Source: Candidatus Rokuibacteriota bacterium (GTDB lineage: Bacteria > Methylomirabilota > Methylomirabilia > Rokubacteriales > CSP1-6). From it: a stretch of 64,000 nucleotides of DNA. Shown one piece after another: positions 43,338 through 52,357 of this stretch. Position 1 is the stretch's first letter, and each line of letters opens with the position of its first letter. The notes beneath the pieces are model-generated. The model was not told where the DNA came from. It saw only the letters and a list, made by a program, of their open reading frames with translations, and did not search any database. Made by a program: the position numbers and the translations under genes. The stretch is from the NCBI GenBank assembly GCA_016188005.1, contig JACPIQ010000056.1:1-64000 (forward strand), given 5' to 3'.

Positions 43338-44125
43338 CAGGGCGCCTTCCTCGCCACCGCGCGGAAGCCCGTGCTCTCCTGCGGCCGGCGCAGCACGGCG
43401 GCTCGCTTCCACCGGCTCAGACGGTCATAGAGCGTCAGCGAGAGTCCCCCGATGGCGTCGATGGCACCCGCCCAGGGCGTGTCCAGCACCACCGGCATGA
43501 GGTCGCCCTCGACCGTGAAGCCGCCCGCGCGGAGCTCGGCCAGGAACTCCGCCCGCGTGTACTCGATCTTGTGATCGGGATCGGAGTAGGCGAACAGCGC
43601 CGCCTCCCGCAGGGTCTGCCGCCAGCGCGTCTCGCGGTTGGGCCCCGAGACCAGCAGGTGCCCATCGTCCTTCAGCACGCGGCGGATCTCGCGGAGCACG
43701 CCCACGCGCGGCGTCAGATGCTCGATCACGTCGAGGAAGAGCGCGGCGTCGAACAGGCGGTCGGGGAAGGGAAAGGGCCCGGTGATGTCCCAGGCGAAGA
43801 CCCGCGCATTGGCGAGGCCCTGCTCGCGGATCCCCCGCGCGGCGATGGGCAGCTGGCCCAGGTCGTAGTCGAAGCCGACGATGGCGCGGCAGCGCGTCGC
43901 CGCGCGCCGGAGATGGGCACCGTTGGCGCAGCCGACATCGAGGACGAGATCCCCGGCGTCCAGGTACGGCAGGTACCAGTCGTGCCACGCATGCCCGACG
44001 AGGTGCTTGGGGTGAATGGGGTACGGGCGCTTCCCCGTCCAGTGCACGAGCCGGACGCCCACGGCCTTGCCACGACGGTTGACGAGGTCCACGGCCCGTA
44101 CCAGGAGTCGCCCGAGCGCGGTCAC
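43337..44125 (-). CDS. SAM-dependent methyltransferase (class I) D
   Basis: 262 residues. HAWHDWYLPYLDAGDLVLDV followed by GCANGAHLRRA (motif I, 63-69), acidic Asp in IVGFDYDLGQL, LFLDVIEHLTPRVGVLREIR, DDGHLLVSGPNRETRWRQ. GTG start within a GTGA overlap with the upstream GT4 gene. Confidence 0.83.
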   Translation of the reverse strand: MTALGRLLVRAVDLVNRRGKAVGVRLVHWTGKRPYPIHPKHLVGHAWHDWYLPYLDAGDLVLDVGCANGAHLRRAATRCRAIVGFDYDLGQLPIAARGIREQGLANARVFAWDITGPFPFPDRLFDAALFLDVIEHLTPRVGVLREIRRVLKDDGHLLVSGPNRETRWRQTLREAALFAYSDPDHKIEYTRAEFLAELRAGGFTVEGDLMPVVLDTPWAGAIDAIGGLSLTLYDRLSRWKRAAVLRRPQESTGFRAVARKAP

Positions 44126-45270
44126 GCGGTCCCCTTCCCGCCGCGGCGGCGCCACGCCTCCAGCGCCCGCTCGTAGACCCGGCGCGTCCCGTCGACACAC
44201 CCCTCCCAGCGGAACAACCTGTCGACCCGCTCGCGGCCGGCGGCCCCGAGCCGTGCCCGCAGCCCGCTGTCCTCGAGCAGGAGAAGCAGCCGCTCCACGA
44301 AGCGGCCCGGTGCCGCCGGGTCGCACAGGAAGCCCGCCTCGCCGTCCCGCACCAGCTCGGGGATCGAGCCCCGGTCCGAGGCCACCACCGGCACGGCCGA
44401 GGACATGGCCTCGGCCACGGTGAGCCCGAACCCCTCCATGGCGGAGGGGAAGACGAAGACGTCGCCGAGGTTGAAGTGCGGGGCCTTCTCGGCGTCCGGA
44501 ACGTAGCCGGTGAACACCACGCTCTCCCCGAGCCCGATCCGCCGCGCGTGTCGGCGCAGCGCCCCGAGGAGCGGGCCGCCTCCCGCCAGGAGGAGCCGCG
44601 CCTCCGGCCGGCGGGCGACCACCGCGCTCCAGACATCGAGGAGGAGGAAGAGGTTCTTCCGCGGCTTGAGGCCGCCGAAGAAGAGCACGGCGGGCCGGCC
44701 GCGGAGCCCGTAGCGCTCCACCAGGTCCGCCCGGCGCGGGCGCGGCGCGAAGACGGGATCGACGCCGTAGTGGACCACCGACACGTGATCGGTCCGCGCC
44801 CCGAGATCCTCGCCGAGCTGCCGCCGGCCGAACTCGCTGCCCACCACCACGGCGTCGGCGCCCTCGACGACGCGCTTCTCGATGAGGGCGTTGAGCGGGC
44901 TCGGGTCCAGGTGATGGTGATGGGCGACCACCGGCACATCCAGTCCGAAGCGGCGCCGCGCCCACAGGGCCGAGGGGCCGATGTACCGCAGGGAGTGGAC
45001 CCGGAGGAGGTCGAAGCCCACGCTGTCCCAGACCCGCTTGACGGCCCGGGGCACCACGGCGGGGGCGACCCACCAGCGCAGCCCCCGGCCCATCGGGAAG
45101 CGGTGGACGGTCCAGTTCTGCGCCTCGGCGGGATACGGTCGGCCCCGTGCCAGGATGATCTCGATCCGGGCCCCGGCGCGGCCGAGCCGGACCAGGAGCT
45201 CCCGCTCGTAGGTTTCTCCCCCCGAGGTCGTCTCGGGGGCCACACCGCAATGAGGCGTGCAGATCCGCAT
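44122..45270 (-). CDS. GT4 glycosyltransferase
   Basis: 382 residues. MRICTPHCGVAPETTSGGET, VPVVAHHHHLDPSPLNALIE, FFGGLKPRKNLFLLLDVWSA (nucleotide site), and MEGFGLTVAEAMSSAVPVVA (EX7E). The start ATG 45268-45270 lies 4 bp after the methyltransferase E stop. A retaining GT-B transferase of the locus; donor unknown. Confidence 0.88.
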   Translation of the reverse strand: MRICTPHCGVAPETTSGGETYERELLVRLGRAGARIEIILARGRPYPAEAQNWTVHRFPMGRGLRWWVAPAVVPRAVKRVWDSVGFDLLRVHSLRYIGPSALWARRRFGLDVPVVAHHHHLDPSPLNALIEKRVVEGADAVVVGSEFGRRQLGEDLGARTDHVSVVHYGVDPVFAPRPRRADLVERYGLRGRPAVLFFGGLKPRKNLFLLLDVWSAVVARRPEARLLLAGGGPLLGALRRHARRIGLGESVVFTGYVPDAEKAPHFNLGDVFVFPSAMEGFGLTVAEAMSSAVPVVASDRGSIPELVRDGEAGFLCDPAAPGRFVERLLLLLEDSGLRARLGAAGRERVDRLFRWEGCVDGTRRVYERALEAWRRRGGKGTA

Positions 45271-45274
45271 GCCG

Positions 45275-45937
45275 TCACCGCTTCCGGGCGATGACGACAT
45301 AGCCGGTCGTGTAGCTGGAGAGAAAGGCCGAGCGGGCCGTCGCCGCGCGGTGGTCGAGCCGGCCCAGGCAGAAGCCCACCGCGAGCACGGGCAGCGCCAG
45401 GAGCGCTCGCAGCGGCCGCGAGGCCACCTGGGCCCCGGCCTGGCGCAGCATGTGGGCGAGGGTGCCGAAGAAGTATCCCTGCTGGGTGACCTGGTCCACG
45501 CGGAGACCGGCGCGCTCGAGAAGCTCCACCAGCCGCCCCCCCGAGAAGCGCTGGCGATCGGCGATGTGATCCACCCGGTGCAGGAGCGGCGCCGAGAGCA
45601 CCAGCTGGCCATCCGGGACGAGGACGCGACTGAACTCGGCCAGCATGGTCTCGTAGCGGTCCACGTACTGTATGACTTCCTGGCACAGGATCCGGTCCAC
45701 CGAGGCTTCCCTGATGGGGAGCGCCTCGGCATCGCCCAGGATGTCCGGCTCGGCCCGCGGGTCGATGTTCAGCAGCACCCAGCGCCTGACGGCGCCCCGG
45801 GGCGGGCGGAAGCGTCCGCGCGGCTGGCGCCGGCCGCCCACGTCCAGCACCACGCCCCTGAAGCTCCCCGCACAGCGCGCGAGCTCGGCGTCCAGGAGGG
45901 TGCGGCGATGGGAGGCTCCGAGGGAGGTGCGGATCAT
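45275..45937 (-). CDS. SAM-dependent methyltransferase-like protein E
   Basis: 220 residues, short. Motif I is atypical, [14 protein letters not shown], with the usual Gly-rich loop altered; then [59 protein letters not shown]. The pattern matches methyltransferase_11-type proteins found in glycan loci. ATG 45935-45937 overlaps the GT4 stop (ATGA). Confidence 0.72.
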   Translation of the reverse strand: MIRTSLGASHRRTLLDAELARCAGSFRGVVLDVGGRRQPRGRFRPPRGAVRRWVLLNIDPRAEPDILGDAEALPIREASVDRILCQEVIQYVDRYETMLAEFSRVLVPDGQLVLSAPLLHRVDHIADRQRFSGGRLVELLERAGLRVDQVTQQGYFFGTLAHMLRQAGAQVASRPLRALLALPVLAVGFCLGRLDHRAATARSAFLSSYTTGYVVIARKR

Positions 45938-47232
45938 GACGCCTGCGCCTCGCCCCGCACCTCTCGGTAGAGAGCGAGCATCAGGTCGACGCTCGTCTCG
46001 GCATCCAGCTGCCGCTCGATGTGGCGCCGCGCCTGGGTGCCGAGCGCGCGCCGGAGCGCGTCGTCGGCGAGGAGCCGCGTGATGGCGCGCGCCAGCCCAT
46101 CGGGGTCGCCCCGCTCCACCAGGAGGCCGGTGACGCCGTCCTCGATGAGCTCGGGGGTGCCGCCCACACGGGTGCCGATGACGGGCCGGCCGGCCGTCAT
46201 CGCCTCGACGATCACCCGGCTCAGCGCGTCGGGAATCACCGAGGGTGTCACCACCATGTCGGCCACGGCGTACAGCGCGAGCACCTCGGCATTGGGCAAG
46301 GCCCCCAGCCGGCGGATCCAGGGGGCCCCGCTGGCGCCGGGGAGCTCGCCGTCGCCCACGAAGACGAACAGGGCCTCGGGAACCGTCTCGACCACGCGGG
46401 CGGCGGCCGCCGCCACGTCGGGCGTGCCCTTGCCGGGAGAGAGCTTGCCCACGCAGAGGATGACGGGGTGGCCCGCGAGCCCGTGGGCCCGGCGCAGGGC
46501 GGCGGCCCGCTCCTCGGAGGCGGGCACCAAGACGGGGGGAATGGTGTGGATCGTCCGGACCCGACGCACCCCCTCGAGGAGACCGGAGCGCCGGTAGACG
46601 TCGAGGATCCCGTCGCTCACGCCGACCACGGCGTCGAGCCGCCTGAGCAGGCGCTGCTTGAACGAGGCATCGAGCCAGCCGGCCAGGAAGCCCAGCTTGA
46701 CGCGAAGCCGGCGGCGCCGTCCCGCCCCGTACAGGGCGAAGTACTCCTCGGAGCACTCGCGCCAGAGCTTCCGCACGCCGCAGTCGGCGGGCCGCCTGTC
46801 CCCGTGGTGCAGGCACATGGGCGCCGCGTCGATGAGGCTTCCGTCGCGGATCGTGAGCACCAGCGGCACCCGGGTGAGCGCGCGGGCGATGATGCCGGGC
46901 AGCAGCATGTGCTTGTTCTGGGCGTGCAGGACCTGGGCGCCCTCGGCGCGCGCGATCCGCGCCAGCTGGAGCCCGGCCCAGAGGGCGAAGAGCGGGCTCC
47001 GCAGCACGCGCGGCGGCAGCCCGGGGCGCCCGGGTTCGCGCTTGAGGGGGAACGGGAAGCGCCGCACGCGGACTCCGTCGCGCTCCTCCACGGCCGGGGC
47101 GCCGTAATTGGGCGTGACCACCACGACGCGGAGCCCGCGGCGGGCGAGCGCCCGGGCGAGCGCCTCGGTGCTCCACTCCGCGCCGCCGGGAGCATGCGGC
47201 GGGAAATACTCGTTGGCGAGGCAGACGTTCAT
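45934..47232 (-). CDS. GT4 glycosyltransferase
   Basis: 432 residues. [40 protein letters not shown], an insert with three Cys ([20 protein letters not shown] and ECSEEY) near 140-160, then [20 protein letters not shown] and the EX7E-like [20 protein letters not shown]. The Cys cluster between the lobes occurs in some capsule GTs and may bind metal. ATG 47230-47232 overlaps the deacetylase stop (ATGA). Confidence 0.88.
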   Translation of the reverse strand: MNVCLANEYFPPHAPGGAEWSTEALARALARRGLRVVVVTPNYGAPAVEERDGVRVRRFPFPLKREPGRPGLPPRVLRSPLFALWAGLQLARIARAEGAQVLHAQNKHMLLPGIIARALTRVPLVLTIRDGSLIDAAPMCLHHGDRRPADCGVRKLWRECSEEYFALYGAGRRRRLRVKLGFLAGWLDASFKQRLLRRLDAVVGVSDGILDVYRRSGLLEGVRRVRTIHTIPPVLVPASEERAAALRRAHGLAGHPVILCVGKLSPGKGTPDVAAAAARVVETVPEALFVFVGDGELPGASGAPWIRRLGALPNAEVLALYAVADMVVTPSVIPDALSRVIVEAMTAGRPVIGTRVGGTPELIEDGVTGLLVERGDPDGLARAITRLLADDALRRALGTQARRHIERQLDAETSVDLMLALYREVRGEAQAS

Positions 47233-48038
47233 GCCGTCGCTGCCTCGCGCACCGTGACGTAGCCACCGGCGGGCGCCGCCAGCAGCAGCCGCTCCAGCCA
47301 CGGAAGCCCACCCAGCACCACGTCCCTGTCATGGAAGGCCAGGACGCGCGCGTCGTCGATCGGGGTCAGCCCCTCGGCGGGCGCCCAGCGGAGGGCGCCG
47401 AGACAGGAGAGGTAGCGGAGCCCGGTCTCGGCGGCGGCGGCCAGCGTCTTGCGCGAGAGCACATTGCCGGGGGGCACGAAGGTCTCGACGGCGCGGCCGA
47501 GGAAGTCCTGGAGGATCGCCTGGGCTCGGCGGAGATGCTCGCGGTGGACGGCCTCCGGGAGCCAGTCGTAGAACTCGCGGTGTGCGGCACGGTTCCCCGA
47601 GAACCAGCGGGGGCGGAACCGCCCTCGGTCGAGGAGGCAGTGGGTGTAGCCGTGGTTGGCGACCTCGAGCAGGCCCCGCTCGACCCCCTGGCGCAGGAGC
47701 CGGCTCGCCTCGGGAAACTTCTCCGGGTAGGCCCTGACCGCGCCATCGGCTTCCACCCAGCCGGCGGTGACGGCCACCGTCATGCGGCAACCCCGGGCGG
47801 CGAGCTGCCCGAGCAACGCCTCCCAGTCCGAGGCGGCGAGCTCCCGATACGGCCCCCATCGCTTGATCGGCGGCAGGTACTTGAGGAAGAGGACATTGCC
47901 GGGCAGCGGCAGCGCCATCCCGCCCAGCCTGAGGCGGGTGAGCCCGTACACCTCGTGGCGCTTGGAGGCGGCCCCCACATCGTCCATGCGCAGCGCCATC
48001 GGCGACGCGCTCACCCCGGGGCCGCCTCCCACGCTCAC
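47229..48038 (-). CDS. Polysaccharide deacetylase family protein
   Basis: 269 residues, NodB-like fold. [11 protein letters not shown] (Asp19/Asp20 in motif 1), [11 protein letters not shown] (His129, His133; the H-x3-H zinc motif), [20 protein letters not shown] (motif 3-like), and HDRDVVLGG near the end. Likely removes N-acetyl groups from the glycan or a precursor. The GTG at 48038 gives the GTGA overlap seen throughout this locus; a GTG two codons earlier is possible. Confidence 0.75.
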   Translation of the reverse strand: MSVGGGPGVSASPMALRMDDVGAASKRHEVYGLTRLRLGGMALPLPGNVLFLKYLPPIKRWGPYRELAASDWEALLGQLAARGCRMTVAVTAGWVEADGAVRAYPEKFPEASRLLRQGVERGLLEVANHGYTHCLLDRGRFRPRWFSGNRAAHREFYDWLPEAVHREHLRRAQAILQDFLGRAVETFVPPGNVLSRKTLAAAAETGLRYLSCLGALRWAPAEGLTPIDDARVLAFHDRDVVLGGLPWLERLLLAAPAGGYVTVREAATA

Positions 48039-48835
48039 TTCCACGCCAGGATCTCGATGCTCGGCGAGATGCGGAAGAGCCGGTAGTAGCCGCGGATCAT
48101 CGGCCAGAGGGGGCTCCCCGACTCCCGGGCGCGCGTCCCGGACGGGCCCAGCGGGACGATGCGCGTGCCGGCGTCCCGAAGCAGCCGCTCGAGCGGCCCG
48201 CGCAGGAGCGGCGTGAGCGTGTCGACGAAGCGCGTGGGCCGTCCCCGCAGCCGCAGGTAGCAGCGCGCCACGGTCCGCGGCATCCCCGGAAGCCAGAAGA
48301 GCTTGTAATGCCCCTCGTAGCAGGCCAGGGCGCTCGGCGCGTGAAGGTAGAGCGCGCCGCCCGTCCTGACCACGCGTACCATCTCCCGCACGGCCGCGGC
48401 CGCATCGGCGACGTGCTCGAGCGTGGAGAAGCAGTACACGAGGTCGAAAGCACCTGCGCTGAACGGCAGATGCTCCGCCGCTGCCAGGATCGGGCCGCCG
48501 GCTCCCTCGGCCGCCGCCTTGAGCCGGCAGATCTCGACGGCCTCGGGCTCGGTGTCCACGCCCATGGCGGCGGCGCCCGCCCGCCGCGCGATCACGGTGA
48601 ACCCTCCCGTGCCACAGCCCACGTTCAGGATCGCCAGCCCCGCCACCGTGCGCCCGAGGGCCGCCTCGAGCCGATCCAGGTGCATCGCCTCGTGGGTCTC
48701 CTCGTCAAGGCGCGCCTCGACCAGTGCCGCCCAGGCGGGGATGCCGAGGGTGTCACGGTAATAGCGGGTGTAGTACTCGGCGACCCGACGGCGGACGGGC
48801 TCGGGCCATGGGCGCGGGGAGCCGGCCGGGCTCAT
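48035..48835 (-). CDS. SAM-dependent methyltransferase (class I) F
   Basis: 266 residues. ILNVGCGTGGFTVIARRAGA (71-77 motif I), AMGVDTEPEAVEICRLKA, LVYCFSTLEHVADAAAAVRE, VRTGGALYLHAPS and ACYEGHYKLFWLPGMPR. Sixth methyltransferase of the locus. ATG 48833-48835 overlaps the aminotransferase stop (ATGA). Confidence 0.84.
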   Translation of the reverse strand: MSPAGSPRPWPEPVRRRVAEYYTRYYRDTLGIPAWAALVEARLDEETHEAMHLDRLEAALGRTVAGLAILNVGCGTGGFTVIARRAGAAAMGVDTEPEAVEICRLKAAAEGAGGPILAAAEHLPFSAGAFDLVYCFSTLEHVADAAAAVREMVRVVRTGGALYLHAPSALACYEGHYKLFWLPGMPRTVARCYLRLRGRPTRFVDTLTPLLRGPLERLLRDAGTRIVPLGPSGTRARESGSPLWPMIRGYYRLFRISPSIEILAWK

Positions 48836-49998
48836 GGCGAGAGCCGCGAGCGAAGCGCCTCCACGACGGTCACCCGTTCCTCGGGTGTGATCCCCACCGA
48901 GCACGGCAGCGACAGCCCGCGGTCGTAGAGCCGGGTGGCGACGTCCACGCGATAGGCCTGGGCGCCGGCGAAGAGCGGCTGCAGGTGCAGCGGGCGCCAC
49001 AGCGGCCGGGCGCCGATGCCGGCGGCGCTGAGCTCCCGCAGCAGCGCCCGGACATCGGGGCAGCGCCGCTGCGGCAGGAGCGCCGCGGCCATCCAGTAGC
49101 TCGAGCGCGCCCAGGGAGCCTCGACGAACGGGCGCACGCCGTCGATGGCCCCCAGGGCCTCCCGGTAGAAGGCGGCGGTGGCGCGCTTGGACTCGATGAA
49201 GCCGTCGAGCTGCTCGAGCTGGGCCACGCCGAGGGCCGCCTGGATATTGGTGAGGCGGTAGTTGAAGCCCAGCTCCTCGTGGATGTACTCGATGGGGTCG
49301 GTGCGGGCTTGCGTGGTCAGCGTCCGCAGGCGGCCGGCCAGCGCGGCATCCCCGGTCAGCACCATGCCGCCCCCCCCCGTCGTGATGATCTTGTTTCCGT
49401 TGAAGGACAGACAGGCGAGCCGCCCGTCGCCGCCCACGCGGCGGCCCCGATACCGCGCGCCCAGCGCCTCGGCCGCGTCCTCGACGATCGCCAGCGGATA
49501 GCGGCCGGCCACCTCGAGCAGCGGGTCGAGGTCGCAAGGGTGGCCGTAGAGATGCACCGGCAGGAGCGCGCGCACGACGCGGCCGGTGGCGCGGTTGACG
49601 GTGCGCCCGGCCCTCGTGAGGCACTCCCGGGCGAGGAAGTCGGCCACCTTCTGCGGGTCCACCCCCCAGGAGGCCTCCTCCGAGTCGAGGAATACCGGAT
49701 GCGCGCCACAGTAGGCGACGGCATTGGCGGTGGCGATGAAGGTCAGACTGGGGACCAGCACCTCGTCGCCGGGCTCGACGCCGGCGACCCTCAGCGCCAC
49801 GTGGAGCGCGGCGGTGCCATTGACTGTCGCCACGGCGTGGGGAGCGCCCACGTAGCGCGCCACCTCACGCTCGAAGCGCTCGATGAACGGCCCGGCCGAG
49901 GAGACCCAGTTCGTGTCGAGGCACTCCTTGAGGTACCTCCACTCATTGCCCGCGAGCCGGGGCACAGCGTTCGGAATGGGGGGCGTGCGCGGGATCAC
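48832..49998 (-). CDS. DegT/DnrJ/EryC1 sugar aminotransferase, LegC-like
   Basis: 388 residues, PLP enzyme acting on NDP-4-keto sugars. LDTNWVSSAGPFIERFER, LVPSLTFIATANAVAYCGAH, IVEDAAEALGARYRG, and the PLP lysine Lys203 in CLSFNGNKIITTGGGG; this last block and the NWVSSAG segment are typical of LegC-family aminotransferases. In the legionaminic-acid route it would aminate GDP-4-keto-6-deoxy-GlcNAc. GTG start at 49998 overlaps the SDR stop (GTGA). Confidence 0.85.
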   Translation of the reverse strand: MIPRTPPIPNAVPRLAGNEWRYLKECLDTNWVSSAGPFIERFEREVARYVGAPHAVATVNGTAALHVALRVAGVEPGDEVLVPSLTFIATANAVAYCGAHPVFLDSEEASWGVDPQKVADFLARECLTRAGRTVNRATGRVVRALLPVHLYGHPCDLDPLLEVAGRYPLAIVEDAAEALGARYRGRRVGGDGRLACLSFNGNKIITTGGGGMVLTGDAALAGRLRTLTTQARTDPIEYIHEELGFNYRLTNIQAALGVAQLEQLDGFIESKRATAAFYREALGAIDGVRPFVEAPWARSSYWMAAALLPQRRCPDVRALLRELSAAGIGARPLWRPLHLQPLFAGAQAYRVDVATRLYDRGLSLPCSVGITPEERVTVVEALRSRLSP

Positions 49999-50981
49999 GG
50001 CCGGCCTCCGCGTCGCTCCCACCAGGCCCGGTACCAGTCGAAGGTCTCCCCGACCCCTGCCTCGAGCGGCACCTTCGGGGCGAAGCCCGTCAGGGCGCGG
50101 AGCCGCGTCAGGTCGGGACAGCGGCGCTCCACCGAGCCCGGCGGGGCGGGCAGGTGCTGGATGGCGGGCTCGAAGCGGGCCGCCCGCAGGATGATCCGCA
50201 GGAGGTCCTCCATCGTGGTCTCCTCGCCGTCATTGCCGATGTTCACGACCCGTCCCCGGGCGGCCTCGACCGCCACGAGACGGGTCATGGCCTCCACGGC
50301 GTCGGCCACGTGGCAGAAGGCGCGACGCTGCGCGGCGCCGTAGAGGCGGAAGGGGCGCTCCCGCCTGACGGCGCGGAGGGACAGCTCCGGGACGACGTGG
50401 TCGGTGCCCATGCGCGGCCCGTAGACATTGTGGAAGCGGCCGATCACGACGGGAAGACGGCGGGCCCGCGCGGTATGGATCACCGCGGCCTCGCCCAGGA
50501 TCTTGCTGGCGGCGTAGGCGAAGCGCGGGGCGGCCACGTCGGGGACGGAGAGCGGCACATCCTCGGGCGTGGGCACGGGCAGCGCCCCTGCCGTGACGCC
50601 GCCCGCATAGGTCTCGCTGGTGGAGGCGAAGAAGAGCACCTCGCCGCCGCCGGGCAGCCAGTCGAGCACCTCCAGCACGGAGCGTGTGTTGACGCGGATG
50701 ACGCGCGCGGGATCGCTCTCGACGTTCCGGACTCCCACCACGGCCGCCAGCATGTACACCTGCTCCCACTGGCGCGGCAGCGAGCCGAGCGCGCCAGGGC
50801 GCGTGAGATCTGCCTGGACGAGCACGACGTTCGGGCGGGCGCAGAGGGCCTGGAGCTCCGCGTCCCGGCGGCCCCGGGAGAGGTCGTCGACCAGGGTCAG
50901 GGCATGCCCCTCCCCGGCCAGGCGCGAGGCCAGATGGTAGCCGATGAAGCCGGCCCCGCCGAGGACGAGGATTCTAGCCAT
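49995..50981 (-). CDS. NAD-dependent epimerase/dehydratase (extended SDR)
   Basis: 328 residues. GGAGFIGYH (8-16), FASTSETYAG (Ser120-Glu123), Tyr156/Lys160 in YAASK, RFHNVYGPRMGTDHVV and CHVADAVEAM. The S-T-S-E block lacks the Asp-Glu pair of typical 4,6-dehydratases and resembles UDP-glucuronate decarboxylases/epimerases; it could work on the product of the adjacent nucleotide-sugar dehydrogenase. It cannot be assigned with confidence as the missing LegB. Start ATG 50979-50981, overlapping the dehydrogenase stop by 8 bp. Confidence 0.82.
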   Translation of the reverse strand: MARILVLGGAGFIGYHLASRLAGEGHALTLVDDLSRGRRDAELQALCARPNVVLVQADLTRPGALGSLPRQWEQVYMLAAVVGVRNVESDPARVIRVNTRSVLEVLDWLPGGGEVLFFASTSETYAGGVTAGALPVPTPEDVPLSVPDVAAPRFAYAASKILGEAAVIHTARARRLPVVIGRFHNVYGPRMGTDHVVPELSLRAVRRERPFRLYGAAQRRAFCHVADAVEAMTRLVAVEAARGRVVNIGNDGEETTMEDLLRIILRAARFEPAIQHLPAPPGSVERRCPDLTRLRALTGFAPKVPLEAGVGETFDWYRAWWERRGGRP

Positions 50982-52266
50982 AGCCGATCCCCGCATAGCG
51001 GACTCCGGCGGCTCGCGCCGCCTCCTCGCCCAGGATGCGCCAGCAGTCGTAGAGCACGGCCGGACGCCTGAGCGCGCCGAGGAGCTTCGGGAGATCGGCC
51101 CTGGCGTAGTCCGGGTGATTGGTGACGACGAGGACCGCGTCGGCCCCATCGAAGCCCGCCTCGAGCGTCACGGGCGTCGCGCCGAGGCCCGCGATCACGT
51201 CACCCCGGACGAGGAAGTCATGGCCCCGCAGGGCGAGCCCGGCGGCGCGGAACAGGGGGAGCATGGGGACGATGGGCGTTCCCCGCATGTCGTCGGTGGG
51301 CGGCCAGCCCTTGTAGGCCCAGCCGAGGACGCAGAGCCTGGCGCCCTCGGCCCTGCCGCGCGTCTCGCGGATGAGGGCCACCAGCCGCTCCGCCACGTGT
51401 AGCGGGAGCCGCTCGTTGAGGCCGCGGGCCTGGCCGACCAGCCAGGGGGCATACCCCGCCCGCGTCGCGGCACTCAGGAGGATGTAGGGGTCCTTGGACA
51501 GGCACCCGCCGCCCACGAAGCCGGGACTGGCCAGGTCCGGTCGCGGGTAGTCGAGATTGGCGGCCCGGATCACTTCCAGCGGGTCGAGGCGGAAGCGCTC
51601 CGCGATGAGCGCCACCTCGTTGCCATAGGAGTAGATCAGGTCGGTGTGGCAGTTGTTCACCAGCTTCACGAGCTCGGCCGTCTCCAGCGAGGCCACGAGG
51701 ACGACCCGCCGGGTCACGCGGGCGAAGAGCGCCACCGCGCGCTCGCGGCTCTCGGCGTCCAGCCCACCGACCACCTGGGGCAGCTCCTCCAGCTCGCGCA
51801 GGGCCTGGCCCTGGATCGTGCGCTCGGGTGCGAAGGCCAGCCGCGGCCGCGCCCAGCGCGCGCGGAGCTCGGGAAGCACGACCTCCCGTGTGGCCCCCAC
51901 CGGCACCGTGGAGCGCACGATGACGAGCGTGTCCTCCCCGCAGCGCTCCGCGATGTGGCGGGCCGCCAGCCTCAGGTTGCCCAGCTCGGGGGCATGCGTG
52001 TCCGGGCTCACCGGCGTCGACACGCACAGGATGGCGGCGTCGAGCCCCCCGGCTGGCAAGGCCGACCCCACATGGAGACGCTCCCCCAGGAAGCGTCGCA
52101 GCCCTTCCTCCACCCCCGGCTCGAAGAGATGGGGCCGGCCGGCGCCGAGGGCGGCCAGGACATCCGGGGAGGCGTCCATCCCGTGGACCGCGAAGCCCTT
52201 GCGGCACAGCGTCACCGCCAGCGTCAGCCCGACATAGCCCAGGCCGACGACGCCGATCGCGGTCAT
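50974..52266 (-). CDS. Nucleotide-sugar 6-dehydrogenase (UDP-ManNAcA/GlcNAcA DH family)
   Basis: 430 residues. VVGLGYVGLTLAVTLCRKGF (NAD site), IVRSTVPVGATREVV, FAPERTIQGQALREL, Lys201/Asn205 in AELVKLVNNCHTDL, and the catalytic Cys255 in SPGFVGGGCLSKDPYIL. Two-step oxidation of a UDP-HexNAc or UDP-Glc C6 alcohol to the acid. The Cys motif is closer to the WecC/archaeal ManNAc type than to UDP-glucose dehydrogenase. Supplies an acidic sugar to the glycan. Confidence 0.88.
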   Translation of the reverse strand: MTAIGVVGLGYVGLTLAVTLCRKGFAVHGMDASPDVLAALGAGRPHLFEPGVEEGLRRFLGERLHVGSALPAGGLDAAILCVSTPVSPDTHAPELGNLRLAARHIAERCGEDTLVIVRSTVPVGATREVVLPELRARWARPRLAFAPERTIQGQALRELEELPQVVGGLDAESRERAVALFARVTRRVVLVASLETAELVKLVNNCHTDLIYSYGNEVALIAERFRLDPLEVIRAANLDYPRPDLASPGFVGGGCLSKDPYILLSAATRAGYAPWLVGQARGLNERLPLHVAERLVALIRETRGRAEGARLCVLGWAYKGWPPTDDMRGTPIVPMLPLFRAAGLALRGHDFLVRGDVIAGLGATPVTLEAGFDGADAVLVVTNHPDYARADLPKLLGALRRPAVLYDCWRILGEEAARAAGVRYAGIGYG

Positions 52267-52275
52267 CGCGCTCGC

Positions 52276-52356
52276 CTCACCGCCAGGGCGCGCTTCGGCT
52301 CGCACCCCCCCGGGTCCATCGCTCCCCTCACCGCCAGCGCGCGCTTCGGCTCGCAC
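52276..52356. repeat. 30-bp direct repeat between two genes
   Basis: Two copies of a 30-bp unit (52276-52305 and 52327-52356), differing at one base and 51 bp apart, fill the 91-bp gap between the dehydrogenase and nucleotidyltransferase genes. Each ends CGCGCTTCGGCTCGCAC. It looks like a short dispersed intergenic repeat. No promoter or terminator is evident in the gap. Confidence 0.75.
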
Positions 52357-52357
52357 T

